A DNA stretch of 64,000 nucleotides, taken from assembly GCF_030345095.1 (NCBI RefSeq), contig NZ_CP128360.1:5890001-5954000 (forward strand), given 5' to 3'. A program made the position numbers and the translations under genes. Shown in pieces: positions 44,015 through 52,415 of this stretch. Every line of letters begins with the position of its first letter. The first letter of the stretch is position 1. The notes beneath the pieces are model-generated. The model was not told where the DNA came from. It made no database searches and saw only the letters and a program-made list of their open reading frames with translations. The stretch is from Solwaraspora sp. WMMA2056. GTDB taxonomy: Bacteria; Actinomycetota; Actinomycetes; Mycobacteriales; Micromonosporaceae.

Positions 44015-46270
44015 TCAGCGGGCGGCTGCGAGCACGGCGGCCGCCAACCGGTCCCGCTCGGCGTCGTCGGGCCAGCCACCCACCAGATAGAAGGTGTCCA
44101 CCACGTCACCGCCGAGGGTGGAGATCCGCGCGGCCCGCACCTGGGCACCGGCCTCGTCCAGGGCGCTGGTCACCCGGTAGAGCAACCCGGCCGAGTCGGC
44201 CGCCCGCAGCTCCAGCACCACCGCGTCGGTGGCCGCCTCCCGGTGCCAGACCACCTTGGGGTCGGCGCCGGACCGGCGGGCCGCCATCGCCCGCCCACGC
44301 AGCCGCTGGGTGACCGACACGTCGCCGGTGACGGCCCGACGCAGGTCGGCGGCGAGCGCGATCCGCTCCGGCGGGCTGCCGTAGCGGGGCTGCACCCGGA
44401 ACTCGACCAACGCCCGACCGTCGACGGTGGAGGCGTCGGCGGTCAGCACGTCGAGCCGGTGCAGCGACAGACAGCCGGCCACCGCGGCGAGCAGTCCGTG
44501 CCGGTCGGCGGCGGCCACCGCGACCCGGTCGTCGCCGTCGATGTGCACCGCCGGCAACGGGCCGGCGACCAGCGCCGGGTCCGGTTGCGGCGGCTCGGGC
44601 AGGACCCCGGTGTCCAGTGCGGTGTGCACCCGGCGGACCAGTTCGGCGATCAGCCGGCCCTTCCAGTCCGACCAGGCGGCCGGCCCGGTGGCCTGTGCGT
44701 CGGCCCGGGCCAGCCCGTGCAGCAGGCTCAGCGTCGTGGTGTCGCCCACCGCCTCGGCGACCTGCGCGATGGTCACCGGGTCGCTGAGGTCACGCCGGGT
44801 GGCCACCTCCGGCAGCAGCAGGTGCAACCGGACCAGCTTGTCGATCAGGTCGACCTCGGCCGGCGGCAGCCCGATCCGGGCGGCGATGCCGGCGGCGATC
44901 GGCGCGCCCACGGTGCTGTGGTCGCCGGGCAGACCCTTGCCGACGTCGTGCAGGAACGCGCCGAGCAGCAGCAGGTCCGGGCGGTCCACCTCCCGGGTGT
45001 ACGCGGTCGCCTCCTGCGCCGCCTGCACCAGGTGCCGGTCCAGGGTGAACCGGTGCACCGGGTTGTGCTGCGGCAGGCTGCGCATCCGGGGCCACTCCGG
45101 CAGCCAGCCGTCGACCAGCCCGTACCGGTCGCAGGTTTCCCAGGTGGGCACGAGACCGGGACCGGCACCGAGCAGGGTGATCAGCGCGGCGCGGGCCGGT
45201 TCCGGCCACGGCGCCGGCAGCGGCGGGCAGTACGCCGCCAGCCACTCGCAGGTCGCCCGCGCGATCGGCAGCCGGCTGGTGGCGGCGGCCGCCGCGACCC
45301 GCAGCGACAGGCTGGGATCCGGGCGGGCGCCGATCGCGGTGCGGGCGAGGACCAGTTCGCCGTCGTGTTCGACGACGTCGCGGGCCACCGGACTGCGCAC
45401 CGGCGGTCCGCCGCCCCGACGGCGGCCCGAGCGCAACCGCTCGGCGCTGCGCCAGGCGTCGTCGAGGGCGTGGGTGATGGTGCGGGCGTCGGAGGCGACC
45501 CGGCGCAGCAGGGTGTCCGGGTCGTCCAGGTCGAGCAACCCGGCGACGGTGGCACGTTCCTGGGCGACCAGCCGGTCCACCCGACGGCCGACGGCGACGT
45601 GCAGCGCGTCGCGGGTGTCCAGCAGCCGCAGGTGCGCGGCGCGGGCGGCCGGCCGCATGCTGTCGGCGATGCCGGCAAGGGCGATGCCGCGCAGGATGCC
45701 GACGTCACGCAGCCCGCCGGCGGCCTCCTTCAGGTCGCCTTCGAGGAGGAAGGCCAGCTCACCATGGGTGCGCCAACGGGACTCGGTGACCTCGCGCAGC
45801 GCCGGCAACTGCCGTACGGCGGTGCGCCGCCACTGGTCGGTCGCGGCGGCCTGCAGGTCGGCGGTGAGCTCCCGGTCGCCGGCGACGTGCCGGGCGTCGA
45901 GCAGGCCGAGCGCGACCTTGACGTCGTCGTGGGCGACGGACAACGCCTCCGGCAGGGTACGCACGGAGTGGTCCAGCCCGAGCCGGGCGTCCCAGATCGG
46001 GTACCAGATCCGGGCCGCGAGTTCGTCCATCCCGGCGACCCCGCGGTGCAGCAGCACCAGGTCGAGATCGCTGTACGGGGAGCACTGCAGTCGGCCGAGC
46101 CCGCCGACCGCCACCAGGGCGATCCCGGTCAGCCCGGCCGGCATCAGCGCGGTCAGCCAGACGTCGAGCGCCGCCGCCCGCTCCACGCGGGCGGCGGCGC
46201 CGATGCCGTTGGACAGCGACGGGCCGGGGCCGGCCGCTGCGCGGTGCCGGACCCCGACTCCGTCGGTCAT
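44015..46270 (-). CDS. glnD: [Protein-PII] uridylyl/adenylyltransferase
   Basis: GlnD senses glutamine and modifies PII (GlnK); in actinobacteria it adenylylates Tyr51. The 751-residue protein has the nucleotidyltransferase motif VGGLGRLQCSPYSDLDLVLL, the HD domain (HRFTLDRHLV, GAFLHDVGKG, GDHS) and two C-terminal ACT domains (RVAVAAADRHGLLAAVAGCL; AVVLELRAADSAGLLYRVTS). It is shorter than the E. coli enzyme, mostly in the N terminus. It follows glnK by 19 nt. Confidence 0.95.
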   Translation of the reverse strand: MTDGVGVRHRAAAGPGPSLSNGIGAAARVERAAALDVWLTALMPAGLTGIALVAVGGLGRLQCSPYSDLDLVLLHRGVAGMDELAARIWYPIWDARLGLDHSVRTLPEALSVAHDDVKVALGLLDARHVAGDRELTADLQAAATDQWRRTAVRQLPALREVTESRWRTHGELAFLLEGDLKEAAGGLRDVGILRGIALAGIADSMRPAARAAHLRLLDTRDALHVAVGRRVDRLVAQERATVAGLLDLDDPDTLLRRVASDARTITHALDDAWRSAERLRSGRRRGGGPPVRSPVARDVVEHDGELVLARTAIGARPDPSLSLRVAAAAATSRLPIARATCEWLAAYCPPLPAPWPEPARAALITLLGAGPGLVPTWETCDRYGLVDGWLPEWPRMRSLPQHNPVHRFTLDRHLVQAAQEATAYTREVDRPDLLLLGAFLHDVGKGLPGDHSTVGAPIAAGIAARIGLPPAEVDLIDKLVRLHLLLPEVATRRDLSDPVTIAQVAEAVGDTTTLSLLHGLARADAQATGPAAWSDWKGRLIAELVRRVHTALDTGVLPEPPQPDPALVAGPLPAVHIDGDDRVAVAAADRHGLLAAVAGCLSLHRLDVLTADASTVDGRALVEFRVQPRYGSPPERIALAADLRRAVTGDVSVTQRLRGRAMAARRSGADPKVVWHREAATDAVVLELRAADSAGLLYRVTSALDEAGAQVRAARISTLGGDVVDTFYLVGGWPDDAERDRLAAAVLAAAR

Positions 46271-46289
46271 CTGTCCTCCAGTCGCCGGA

Positions 46290-46652
<363 letters not shown>

Positions 46653-47969
46653 TTAACCGGCGACCTTCTCGCTGACCGGAGCGGACTCGCCCGATGCGGC
46701 GGGCGCCTTCCCGATACCCGCGGCGGCGAAGCCGCCACCCGAGGTGCTACCGAACTCGTAGGCACTCTCCGCGTGCTCGGCGGTGTCGATCCCCTCGACC
46801 TCGGCCTCGGGCTTGAGCCGGAAGCCGATGGTCTTGTCGATCGCGAAGCCGAGGATGTAGGCGACGACGAACGAGTAGACCAGCACCGCGACCACACCGA
46901 GCGCCTGCAGGCCGAGCAGGTCGATGCCGCCGCCGTAGATGAGTCCGGCGTTGCCCTCACCCGCGAGGACCTCGACGGCCAGGAAGCCGATCAGCAGCGA
47001 GCCGATGATGCCACCGACCATGTGCACGGCGACGACGTCGAGCGAGTCGTCGTAGCCGAGCTTGTACTTCAGGCCGACCGCCAGGGCGCAGACGGCACCG
47101 GCGATGATGCCGAGGGCGATGGCCCCCAGCGGCTCCAGGAACGCACAGGCGGGGGTGATGGCGACCAGACCAGCGATGGCACCGGAGGCGGCACCGAGGG
47201 TGGTCGGCTTACCGTCGCGCAGCCACTCGACCACGATCCAGCCGAGGACGGCGGCGGCGGTGGCCACCTGGGTGTTGATGAAGGCGACCGTGGCGGTGCC
47301 GTTGGCGGCCAGGGCCGAGCCGGCGTTGAAGCCGAACCAGCCGAACCACAGCAGGCCGGCACCGAGCAGCACCATCGGCAGGTTGTGCGGCTTGAACTTG
47401 TCCTTCGGCCAGCCGACCCGCTTGCCGAGGACCAGTGCCAGGGCCAGCGCGGCCGCACCGGCGTTGATGTGCACCGCGGTGCCACCGGCGAAGTCGAGGA
47501 CGCCGAGTTCGAAGATCCAGCCACCGCCCCAGACCCAGTGGGCGACCGGGAAGTAGACCAGGGTGGCCCAGAGGCCGGCGAAGAGCAGCCACGGGCCGAA
47601 CCGGGCCCGGTCGGCGATCGCGCCGCTGATCAGGGCGACGGTGATGATGGCGAACATCATCTGGAAGACGACGAAGAGCAGGTCCGGGATGCCACCTTCG
47701 GTGCCGGACTCGAGCATGCCGCGCAGGCCGGCCATCGACAGGTCACCGGTGATGCCACCGACGTCGGTGCCGAAGGCGATGCTGTAGCCGTAGAAGACCC
47801 ACAGCAGACTGACCAGGCCGATCGCGCCGAAGCTCATCATCATCATGTTGAGCACGGACTTGGACCGCGTCATGCCACCATAGAACAGCGCCAATCCGGG
47901 CGTCATGAGCAACACCAGGGCGGCGGAAGTCAAAATCCAGGCGGTGGCACCAGAATCTAGTTCCGGCAC
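46653..47969 (-). CDS. amt: Ammonium transporter
   Basis: Amt channel (438 residues, 11 membrane segments) importing ammonium. Signature motifs: GLALFYGGMTRSKSVLNMMMM, VYFPVAHWVWGGG, DFAGGTAVHINAG, LWFGWFGFNAGSAL, DDSLDVVAVHMVGG with the conserved pore His. GTG at 47969 has AGGAGG 4 nt upstream; longer frames are unsupported. The C-terminal ~45 residues are a cytosolic tail where GlnK docks. Expression is probably GlnR-activated through the operator at 48055-48114. Confidence 0.97.
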   Translation of the reverse strand: MPELDSGATAWILTSAALVLLMTPGLALFYGGMTRSKSVLNMMMMSFGAIGLVSLLWVFYGYSIAFGTDVGGITGDLSMAGLRGMLESGTEGGIPDLLFVVFQMMFAIITVALISGAIADRARFGPWLLFAGLWATLVYFPVAHWVWGGGWIFELGVLDFAGGTAVHINAGAAALALALVLGKRVGWPKDKFKPHNLPMVLLGAGLLWFGWFGFNAGSALAANGTATVAFINTQVATAAAVLGWIVVEWLRDGKPTTLGAASGAIAGLVAITPACAFLEPLGAIALGIIAGAVCALAVGLKYKLGYDDSLDVVAVHMVGGIIGSLLIGFLAVEVLAGEGNAGLIYGGGIDLLGLQALGVVAVLVYSFVVAYILGFAIDKTIGFRLKPEAEVEGIDTAEHAESAYEFGSTSGGGFAAAGIGKAPAASGESAPVSEKVAG

Positions 47970-48054
47970 GCTGCCTCCTCTCAGTTGGAAACAAAACCGG
48001 CACCAAGAGGCAGCATCGCCCGCTCGCCGGTTGCGCGAAGCTTGCTGGGCTGCT

Positions 48055-48114
48055 GTTTCACTTACGGTGCCCGAGCCGTTTCCGGCACGTGACGGGTTGT
48101 TTCCAACATGTGAA
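48055..48114 (-). promoter_or_regulatory. GlnR operator upstream of amt-glnK-glnD
   Basis: Read on the minus strand, three alternating GTnAC/GAAAC half-site pairs occur: TTCAC-6-GAAAC, 5 nt, GTCAC-6-GAAAC (both arms consensus), 6 nt, GGCAC-7-GAAAC. This is the actinobacterial GlnR a-site/b-site arrangement, established upstream of amtB operons in Streptomyces and mycobacteria. It ends about 85 bp before the amt GTG, a position suited to activation under nitrogen limitation. Confidence 0.88.
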
Positions 48115-48244
48115 GAAAGCTTCACTATCCGAAGATCAGGCGGGGGCATATCAGCCGAATAGCCACCGCCGCGTGTCCGGAAGGCGACACAGCCTTGCCA
48201 CTGGCCACGTCGACGATGCCGAGCGGCCGACCGGCTCGGACCGG

Positions 48245-49075
48245 TCAGCGCAAGGCGTACTCGAGAATGTGCCGTTCGTAGTCCAACAGCCGAAGGTCGC
48301 GCATCGGGCGACGAAGGTGACCCTTGTGCACGATCCGGACGAACGCCGGATCTCCGGCCGCCGCCATCCGCCGAATCCCCTCGACGTGATCGACCACCCG
48401 TTTACGGATCGTCCGGATCAGCCGGTGCCGGTCGCGCGGAATCAGACCGTAGGCGTCGGCGAACAACCGCAGTCGACGGGGCCGGTCCGGGTGACGCCAG
48501 CCGAGGGTGTACGAGTCCCGGTCGGAGAAGAGCGGCACCCAGGTCCACGCCGCGTACGCCACGTCGTAGATCCGCGCACCCGGCGAGGCGAGGTCGAAGT
48601 CGATCAACGCGAGGGTGCCGTCCGGCCGCCAGATCACGTTGTGCGGCGCCGCGTCGTGGTGGCAGATCACCTCGGTGTCCGGCGGCGGCGGTCCGAACGA
48701 GCGCCACACGGCGCTGCGCGGCGGGTTGAAGCCGTACTGGGCGTCGTGGAACATCCGCAGCATCGTCGCGACGGTGACCAACGCCTCGTCGCTGACCCAG
48801 TGCGGGGCCAGCGGGTACTCCCCGCACTCCCCCTCGACGTACGACAGCACCTCACGGTTGCGTTCGTCCATCCCGAGCACCCGTGGCGAACCGGTGAACC
48901 CGACGTACTCCAGGTGCCGCAACAGGGCGTGCACCGACGGGGTCCACGGGCCGACGTTGCGTCGGACGGTGTCACCGACCCGCACCACGGTGCTGACGTT
49001 GCCGCCGCGCAGCGGGATCTCATGCTGGGTCACGTACGGTCGCCCGAGACGTGGCTCCTGATCGCGGTACGTCAC
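48245..49075 (-). CDS. Aminoglycoside phosphotransferase-like (APH/choline kinase) protein
   Basis: A 276-residue kinase-fold protein. The catalytic Brenner motif is CHHDAAPHNVIW (His-X-Asp-X4-Asn), followed by the metal Asp in LALIDFDLASPG. The N-terminal lobe (GNVSTVVRVGDTVRR) is compact and lacks a strong nucleotide loop. Family members phosphorylate antibiotics, choline, or sugars; resistance is not implied by sequence alone. GTG at 49075, 6 nt from the ftsY stop, so it is co-oriented and probably co-transcribed with ftsY. Confidence 0.85.
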   Translation of the reverse strand: MTYRDQEPRLGRPYVTQHEIPLRGGNVSTVVRVGDTVRRNVGPWTPSVHALLRHLEYVGFTGSPRVLGMDERNREVLSYVEGECGEYPLAPHWVSDEALVTVATMLRMFHDAQYGFNPPRSAVWRSFGPPPPDTEVICHHDAAPHNVIWRPDGTLALIDFDLASPGARIYDVAYAAWTWVPLFSDRDSYTLGWRHPDRPRRLRLFADAYGLIPRDRHRLIRTIRKRVVDHVEGIRRMAAAGDPAFVRIVHKGHLRRPMRDLRLLDYERHILEYALR

Positions 49076-49081
49076 CCGGGG

Positions 49082-50293
49082 CTACGCATCCGTTCCACGT
49101 GACTCGACACCCATCAGGGCGTCGACGAACTGCACCGGATCGAACGGGGCCAGGTCGTCGGGGCCTTCCCCGAGCCCGACCAGCTTCACCGGGATACCGA
49201 GCTTGCGCTGCACCGCGATGACGATGCCCCCCTTGGCCGTGCCGTCGAGCTTGGTCAGCACCACCCCGGTCACCTCGACCGCCTCGGTGAACACCCGCGC
49301 CTGTTCCAACCCATTCTGCCCAGTGGTGGCGTCGAGCACGAGCAGTGTCTCGTGCACCGGACCGTGTTTGCCGACCACCCGCTTCACCTTGCCGAGCTCG
49401 TCCATCAGCCCGATCTTGTTCTGCAGCCGGCCGGCGGTGTCGATCAGCACCGCGTCGACCTTGGTGTCGATGCCGCGCTTGACCGCGTCGAACGCCACAC
49501 TGGCCGGATCGGCGCCCTCCGGCCCCCGGACCACCTCGGCACCGACCCGGGACGCCCAGGTCGTCAGCTGGTCGGCAGCGGCGGCCCGGAAGGTGTCGGC
49601 CGCACCCAGCAGCACACTGCGCCCGTCGGCCACCAGCACCCGGGCGATCTTGCCGCAGGTGGTGGTCTTGCCGGCACCGTTGACCCCCACGACCAGCACG
49701 ACGCTCGGCTCGCCGGAGGTGTTCAGCGCCCGGTCCAGCTGCGGATCCAGGGCGGCGACCAGCTCCTCGGTGAGCAGCGCCCGCAGTTCGTCGGCGCTGC
49801 GGGTGCCCAGCACGCGGGTGCGTTCGCGCAGCCGGTCGACGATCTGGCGGGTCGCGTCGATGCCGACGTCGGCGGAGATCAGGCTCTCCTCGATCTCCTC
49901 CCAGACGTCCTCGTCGAGCCGGTCCCGGGAAAGCAGGCTCAGCAGACCCTTGCCGAGCAGTCCCTGCGACCGTGACAGCCGGGTCCGCAGCCGGACCAGT
50001 CGACCGGCGGTCGGCTCGGGCCGCTCCAGCACCGGCCCGGTCGGCGCGACCGGCTCGGCCGGAGCCTGGTCGGGCTCCACCGGCGGTGCCGGCGGACGCT
50101 GCTCGACGGCGACGCCGGCCGGTTGTTCGCCCTCGTCGACCGCTGGGGGCCGCTGCTGCGGCCGGACCTCGCCGGGGGTCGTCGGCGGCGCTGGTGGCAG
50201 CGGCGGCTGCCGGCGCAGGCGGGGCACCACCAGCCCCAGGCCGGCGAGCAGCAGCACGCCGAGCAGGATCGCGGCGAGGACGAGGTAATCCAT
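49082..50293 (-). CDS. ftsY: Signal recognition particle receptor FtsY
   Basis: FtsY (403 residues) docks the SRP-ribosome complex at the membrane. It begins with a membrane segment (YLVLAAILLGVLLLAGLGLVV), as usual in actinobacteria, then a Pro/Glu-rich linker (30-100). The NG domain has GVNGAGKTTTCGKIA, DTFRAAAADQL, DTAGRLQNK, TKLDGTAKGG and VGLGEGPDDLAPFDP. ATG at 50293. Confidence 0.97.
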   Translation of the reverse strand: MDYLVLAAILLGVLLLAGLGLVVPRLRRQPPLPPAPPTTPGEVRPQQRPPAVDEGEQPAGVAVEQRPPAPPVEPDQAPAEPVAPTGPVLERPEPTAGRLVRLRTRLSRSQGLLGKGLLSLLSRDRLDEDVWEEIEESLISADVGIDATRQIVDRLRERTRVLGTRSADELRALLTEELVAALDPQLDRALNTSGEPSVVLVVGVNGAGKTTTCGKIARVLVADGRSVLLGAADTFRAAAADQLTTWASRVGAEVVRGPEGADPASVAFDAVKRGIDTKVDAVLIDTAGRLQNKIGLMDELGKVKRVVGKHGPVHETLLVLDATTGQNGLEQARVFTEAVEVTGVVLTKLDGTAKGGIVIAVQRKLGIPVKLVGLGEGPDDLAPFDPVQFVDALMGVESRGTDA

Positions 50294-50343
50294 GCCGAAA
50301 TCCTGACAGATGGCTGTCGGCGCGTCCCGCCCACCGTACCCAA

Positions 50344-50371
50344 TTGGGCCCCGACGCCCACGGTTTACAGT
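50344..50371 (+). promoter_or_regulatory. Candidate promoter of the PhoD-type gene
   Basis: TTGGGC (50344-50349), 16-bp spacer, TACAGT (50366-50371), in the divergent gap between ftsY and the PhoD-type gene. The start of transcription would be near 50378. Confidence 0.45.
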
Positions 50372-50405
50372 GTCGCCGGCAGATCGTACGGTCGTGGGCC
50401 TGGGT

Positions 50406-52415
50406 ATGCGGGCCAGGTCGCGGGTACAAAGGGACCGATCACCCGGCTCGCGAAAGGTCGACCATGTTCCGACGTACCACCGGCGCGGCGTCCGGCACGC
50501 CGATGCCGACGCCGAGCCTGCGGCCCACGGCGATGGCGACCCGGCGGCCGCGACGGTGACCGGGACCGACGGCGACCCGGCGGCCGAAGCGGTGACCGGG
50601 ACCGACGTCCCCGGCCCGGCTCAGGCCGACCGGCCGGTGCCTGACGACCACACCGCCGGGCCACCCCGCCTGCTGGTCGGCCCGCTGCTGCGGCGGGTGG
50701 TCGCCGACCGGGCGACGATCTGGGTGGAGACCAGCGCTGCGACCACCGTACGGGTGACGACGGACGGCCCGGCGGGTGGCGCAGCGGCCACGTTCAGCGC
50801 GTTCGGGCACCACTACGCGCTGGTCGTCGTCGACGGCCTGCCGCCCGGGGCCGGCACCCCCTACCAGGTCCTGTTGGACGACCGGCAGGTCTGGCCGGAG
50901 CCGGACCAGCGGTACCCGGCGAGCGTGATCCGGACCCGTCGCGCCGACGACGCCGACCAGCCGGTCCGGCTGCTCTTCGGCTCCTGCCGGGAAACGACCC
51001 AGCATTCCACCGCCCGCCGGCTGCCACCGGACGCGCTGGACGCCTACGCCCGCCGGTTGGCGGAGCTGGACCCGGCCGACGACGCCTGGCCGGACCTGCT
51101 GATGCTGCTCGGCGACCAGGTGTACGCCGACGAGACCTCGCCGGTGATCCGACGGTTCCTGCGCCGCCGTCGCCGGCACCGGGGGCTGCCGCCCGGTGCC
51201 CCCGACGACCAGGTGGTGAGCTTCCCCGAGTACACCCGGTTGTATCTGGAGTCGTGGCGGGATCCGGAGATCCGCTGGCTGCTGTCGACCGTACCGAGTG
51301 TGATGATCTTCGACGACCACGAGGTGATCGACGACTGGAACACCTCGGCCGCGTGGCGGGCCGAGACGCGCGGACAGGCCTGGTGGTCCGAACGGATCAG
51401 CAGCGGTCTCGCCTCCTACTGGGTGTACCAGCATCTCGGCAACCTGAGCCCGGACGAGATCGCCGCCGATCCGGTCTACCGGGCGGTCACCGGCACCGAG
51501 GACGCCACCGAGGTGCTGCGGGAGTTCGGAGCCCGGGTGGACGCCGAGGCCGACGTGGCACACGACCAGCGCCAGTGGTCCCAGGTGCAGTACCAGTGGA
51601 GCTACGCGCTGGATCTCGGCCGGACCCGGGTGGTCGTGCTGGACAACCGGTGCAGCCGGGTGCTGCGGCCCGGGGCCCGTGCCATGCTGCCGGCCGGTGA
51701 GTGGGCGTGGTTCACCGACCAGGTGCACGGCGACTACGACCACCTGGTTGTCGGCTCGTCCCTGCCGTGGCTGATGCCGCACGGCATCCACCACCTCGAA
51801 GCCTGGAACGAGAAGCTCGCCGACTCACCGCGCCGCGCGGTGGCCACCGTCGCCGAGTGGCTGCGCCAAGGCGTGGATCTGGAGCACTGGGCCGCCTTCC
51901 GGCGCTCCTTCGACGCCCTCGGCCAACTGTTCGCCCGGGTCGGCGCGGGGCAACGCCGGACCGCCGACGCAGGTGCCGGCGCCGGTGCAGGTGCCACGCC
52001 GACCCGGGTGGGTGCCGGGCCGGCGTACCCGCCACCGGCGTCGATCAGCGTGCTCTCCGGAGACGTGCACCACTCGTACGTGGCCCGCGCGGCGCTGCCC
52101 GGCGAGGTGCACACCCCGGTGCACCAGCTGACCTGTTCGCCGATCCACAACCAGGTGCCGGCGGCGATGCGTCCGCTGATGCGGCTGGGCTGGTGGCGCG
52201 GTCCGGCGGCGGCGGTACGCGCGTTGGCGCGCGCCGCCGGGCTGCCCGCGCCGTCGCTGCGGTGGCGCAAGCTCGACGGGCCGTACTTCGGTAACGCGGT
52301 GAGCAGCCTGGTGCACGACGGTCCCACCGCCGAGGTGCTCCTGGAGGGCACCGGCAAGGACGGTCAGCTGCGGACGGTGGCACGCCGGCGGCTCACTGAT
52401 CCGCCGCCGCACTGA
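50406..52415 (+). CDS. Alkaline phosphatase D family protein
   Basis: A metallophosphatase of the PhoD family. Metal and active-site motifs: FGSCRE, MLLGDQVYADE, IFDDHEVIDDWN and SGDVHHSYVA. An Ig-like N-terminal domain (LLVGPLLRRVVADRATIWVE) precedes the catalytic domain. No signal peptide or Tat motif is visible, so it may be cytosolic, unlike classical exported PhoD. The start is uncertain: ATG at 50406 is the first after the candidate promoter, but the first ~75 residues look non-conserved and contain a short GTGACCGGGACCGAC repeat; a GTG near 50555 is possible. It is convergent with smc and overlaps it by 23 bp. Confidence 0.82.
   Translation: MRARSRVQRDRSPGSRKVDHVPTYHRRGVRHADADAEPAAHGDGDPAAATVTGTDGDPAAEAVTGTDVPGPAQADRPVPDDHTAGPPRLLVGPLLRRVVADRATIWVETSAATTVRVTTDGPAGGAAATFSAFGHHYALVVVDGLPPGAGTPYQVLLDDRQVWPEPDQRYPASVIRTRRADDADQPVRLLFGSCRETTQHSTARRLPPDALDAYARRLAELDPADDAWPDLLMLLGDQVYADETSPVIRRFLRRRRRHRGLPPGAPDDQVVSFPEYTRLYLESWRDPEIRWLLSTVPSVMIFDDHEVIDDWNTSAAWRAETRGQAWWSERISSGLASYWVYQHLGNLSPDEIAADPVYRAVTGTEDATEVLREFGARVDAEADVAHDQRQWSQVQYQWSYALDLGRTRVVVLDNRCSRVLRPGARAMLPAGEWAWFTDQVHGDYDHLVVGSSLPWLMPHGIHHLEAWNEKLADSPRRAVATVAEWLRQGVDLEHWAAFRRSFDALGQLFARVGAGQRRTADAGAGAGAGATPTRVGAGPAYPPPASISVLSGDVHHSYVARAALPGEVHTPVHQLTCSPIHNQVPAAMRPLMRLGWWRGPAAAVRALARAAGLPAPSLRWRKLDGPYFGNAVSSLVHDGPTAEVLLEGTGKDGQLRTVARRRLTDPPPH

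Noticed and set aside
48245-49075. Antibiotic-resistance kinase
   Set aside because: The Brenner motif shows only the APH/choline-kinase fold; nothing indicates an aminoglycoside substrate.
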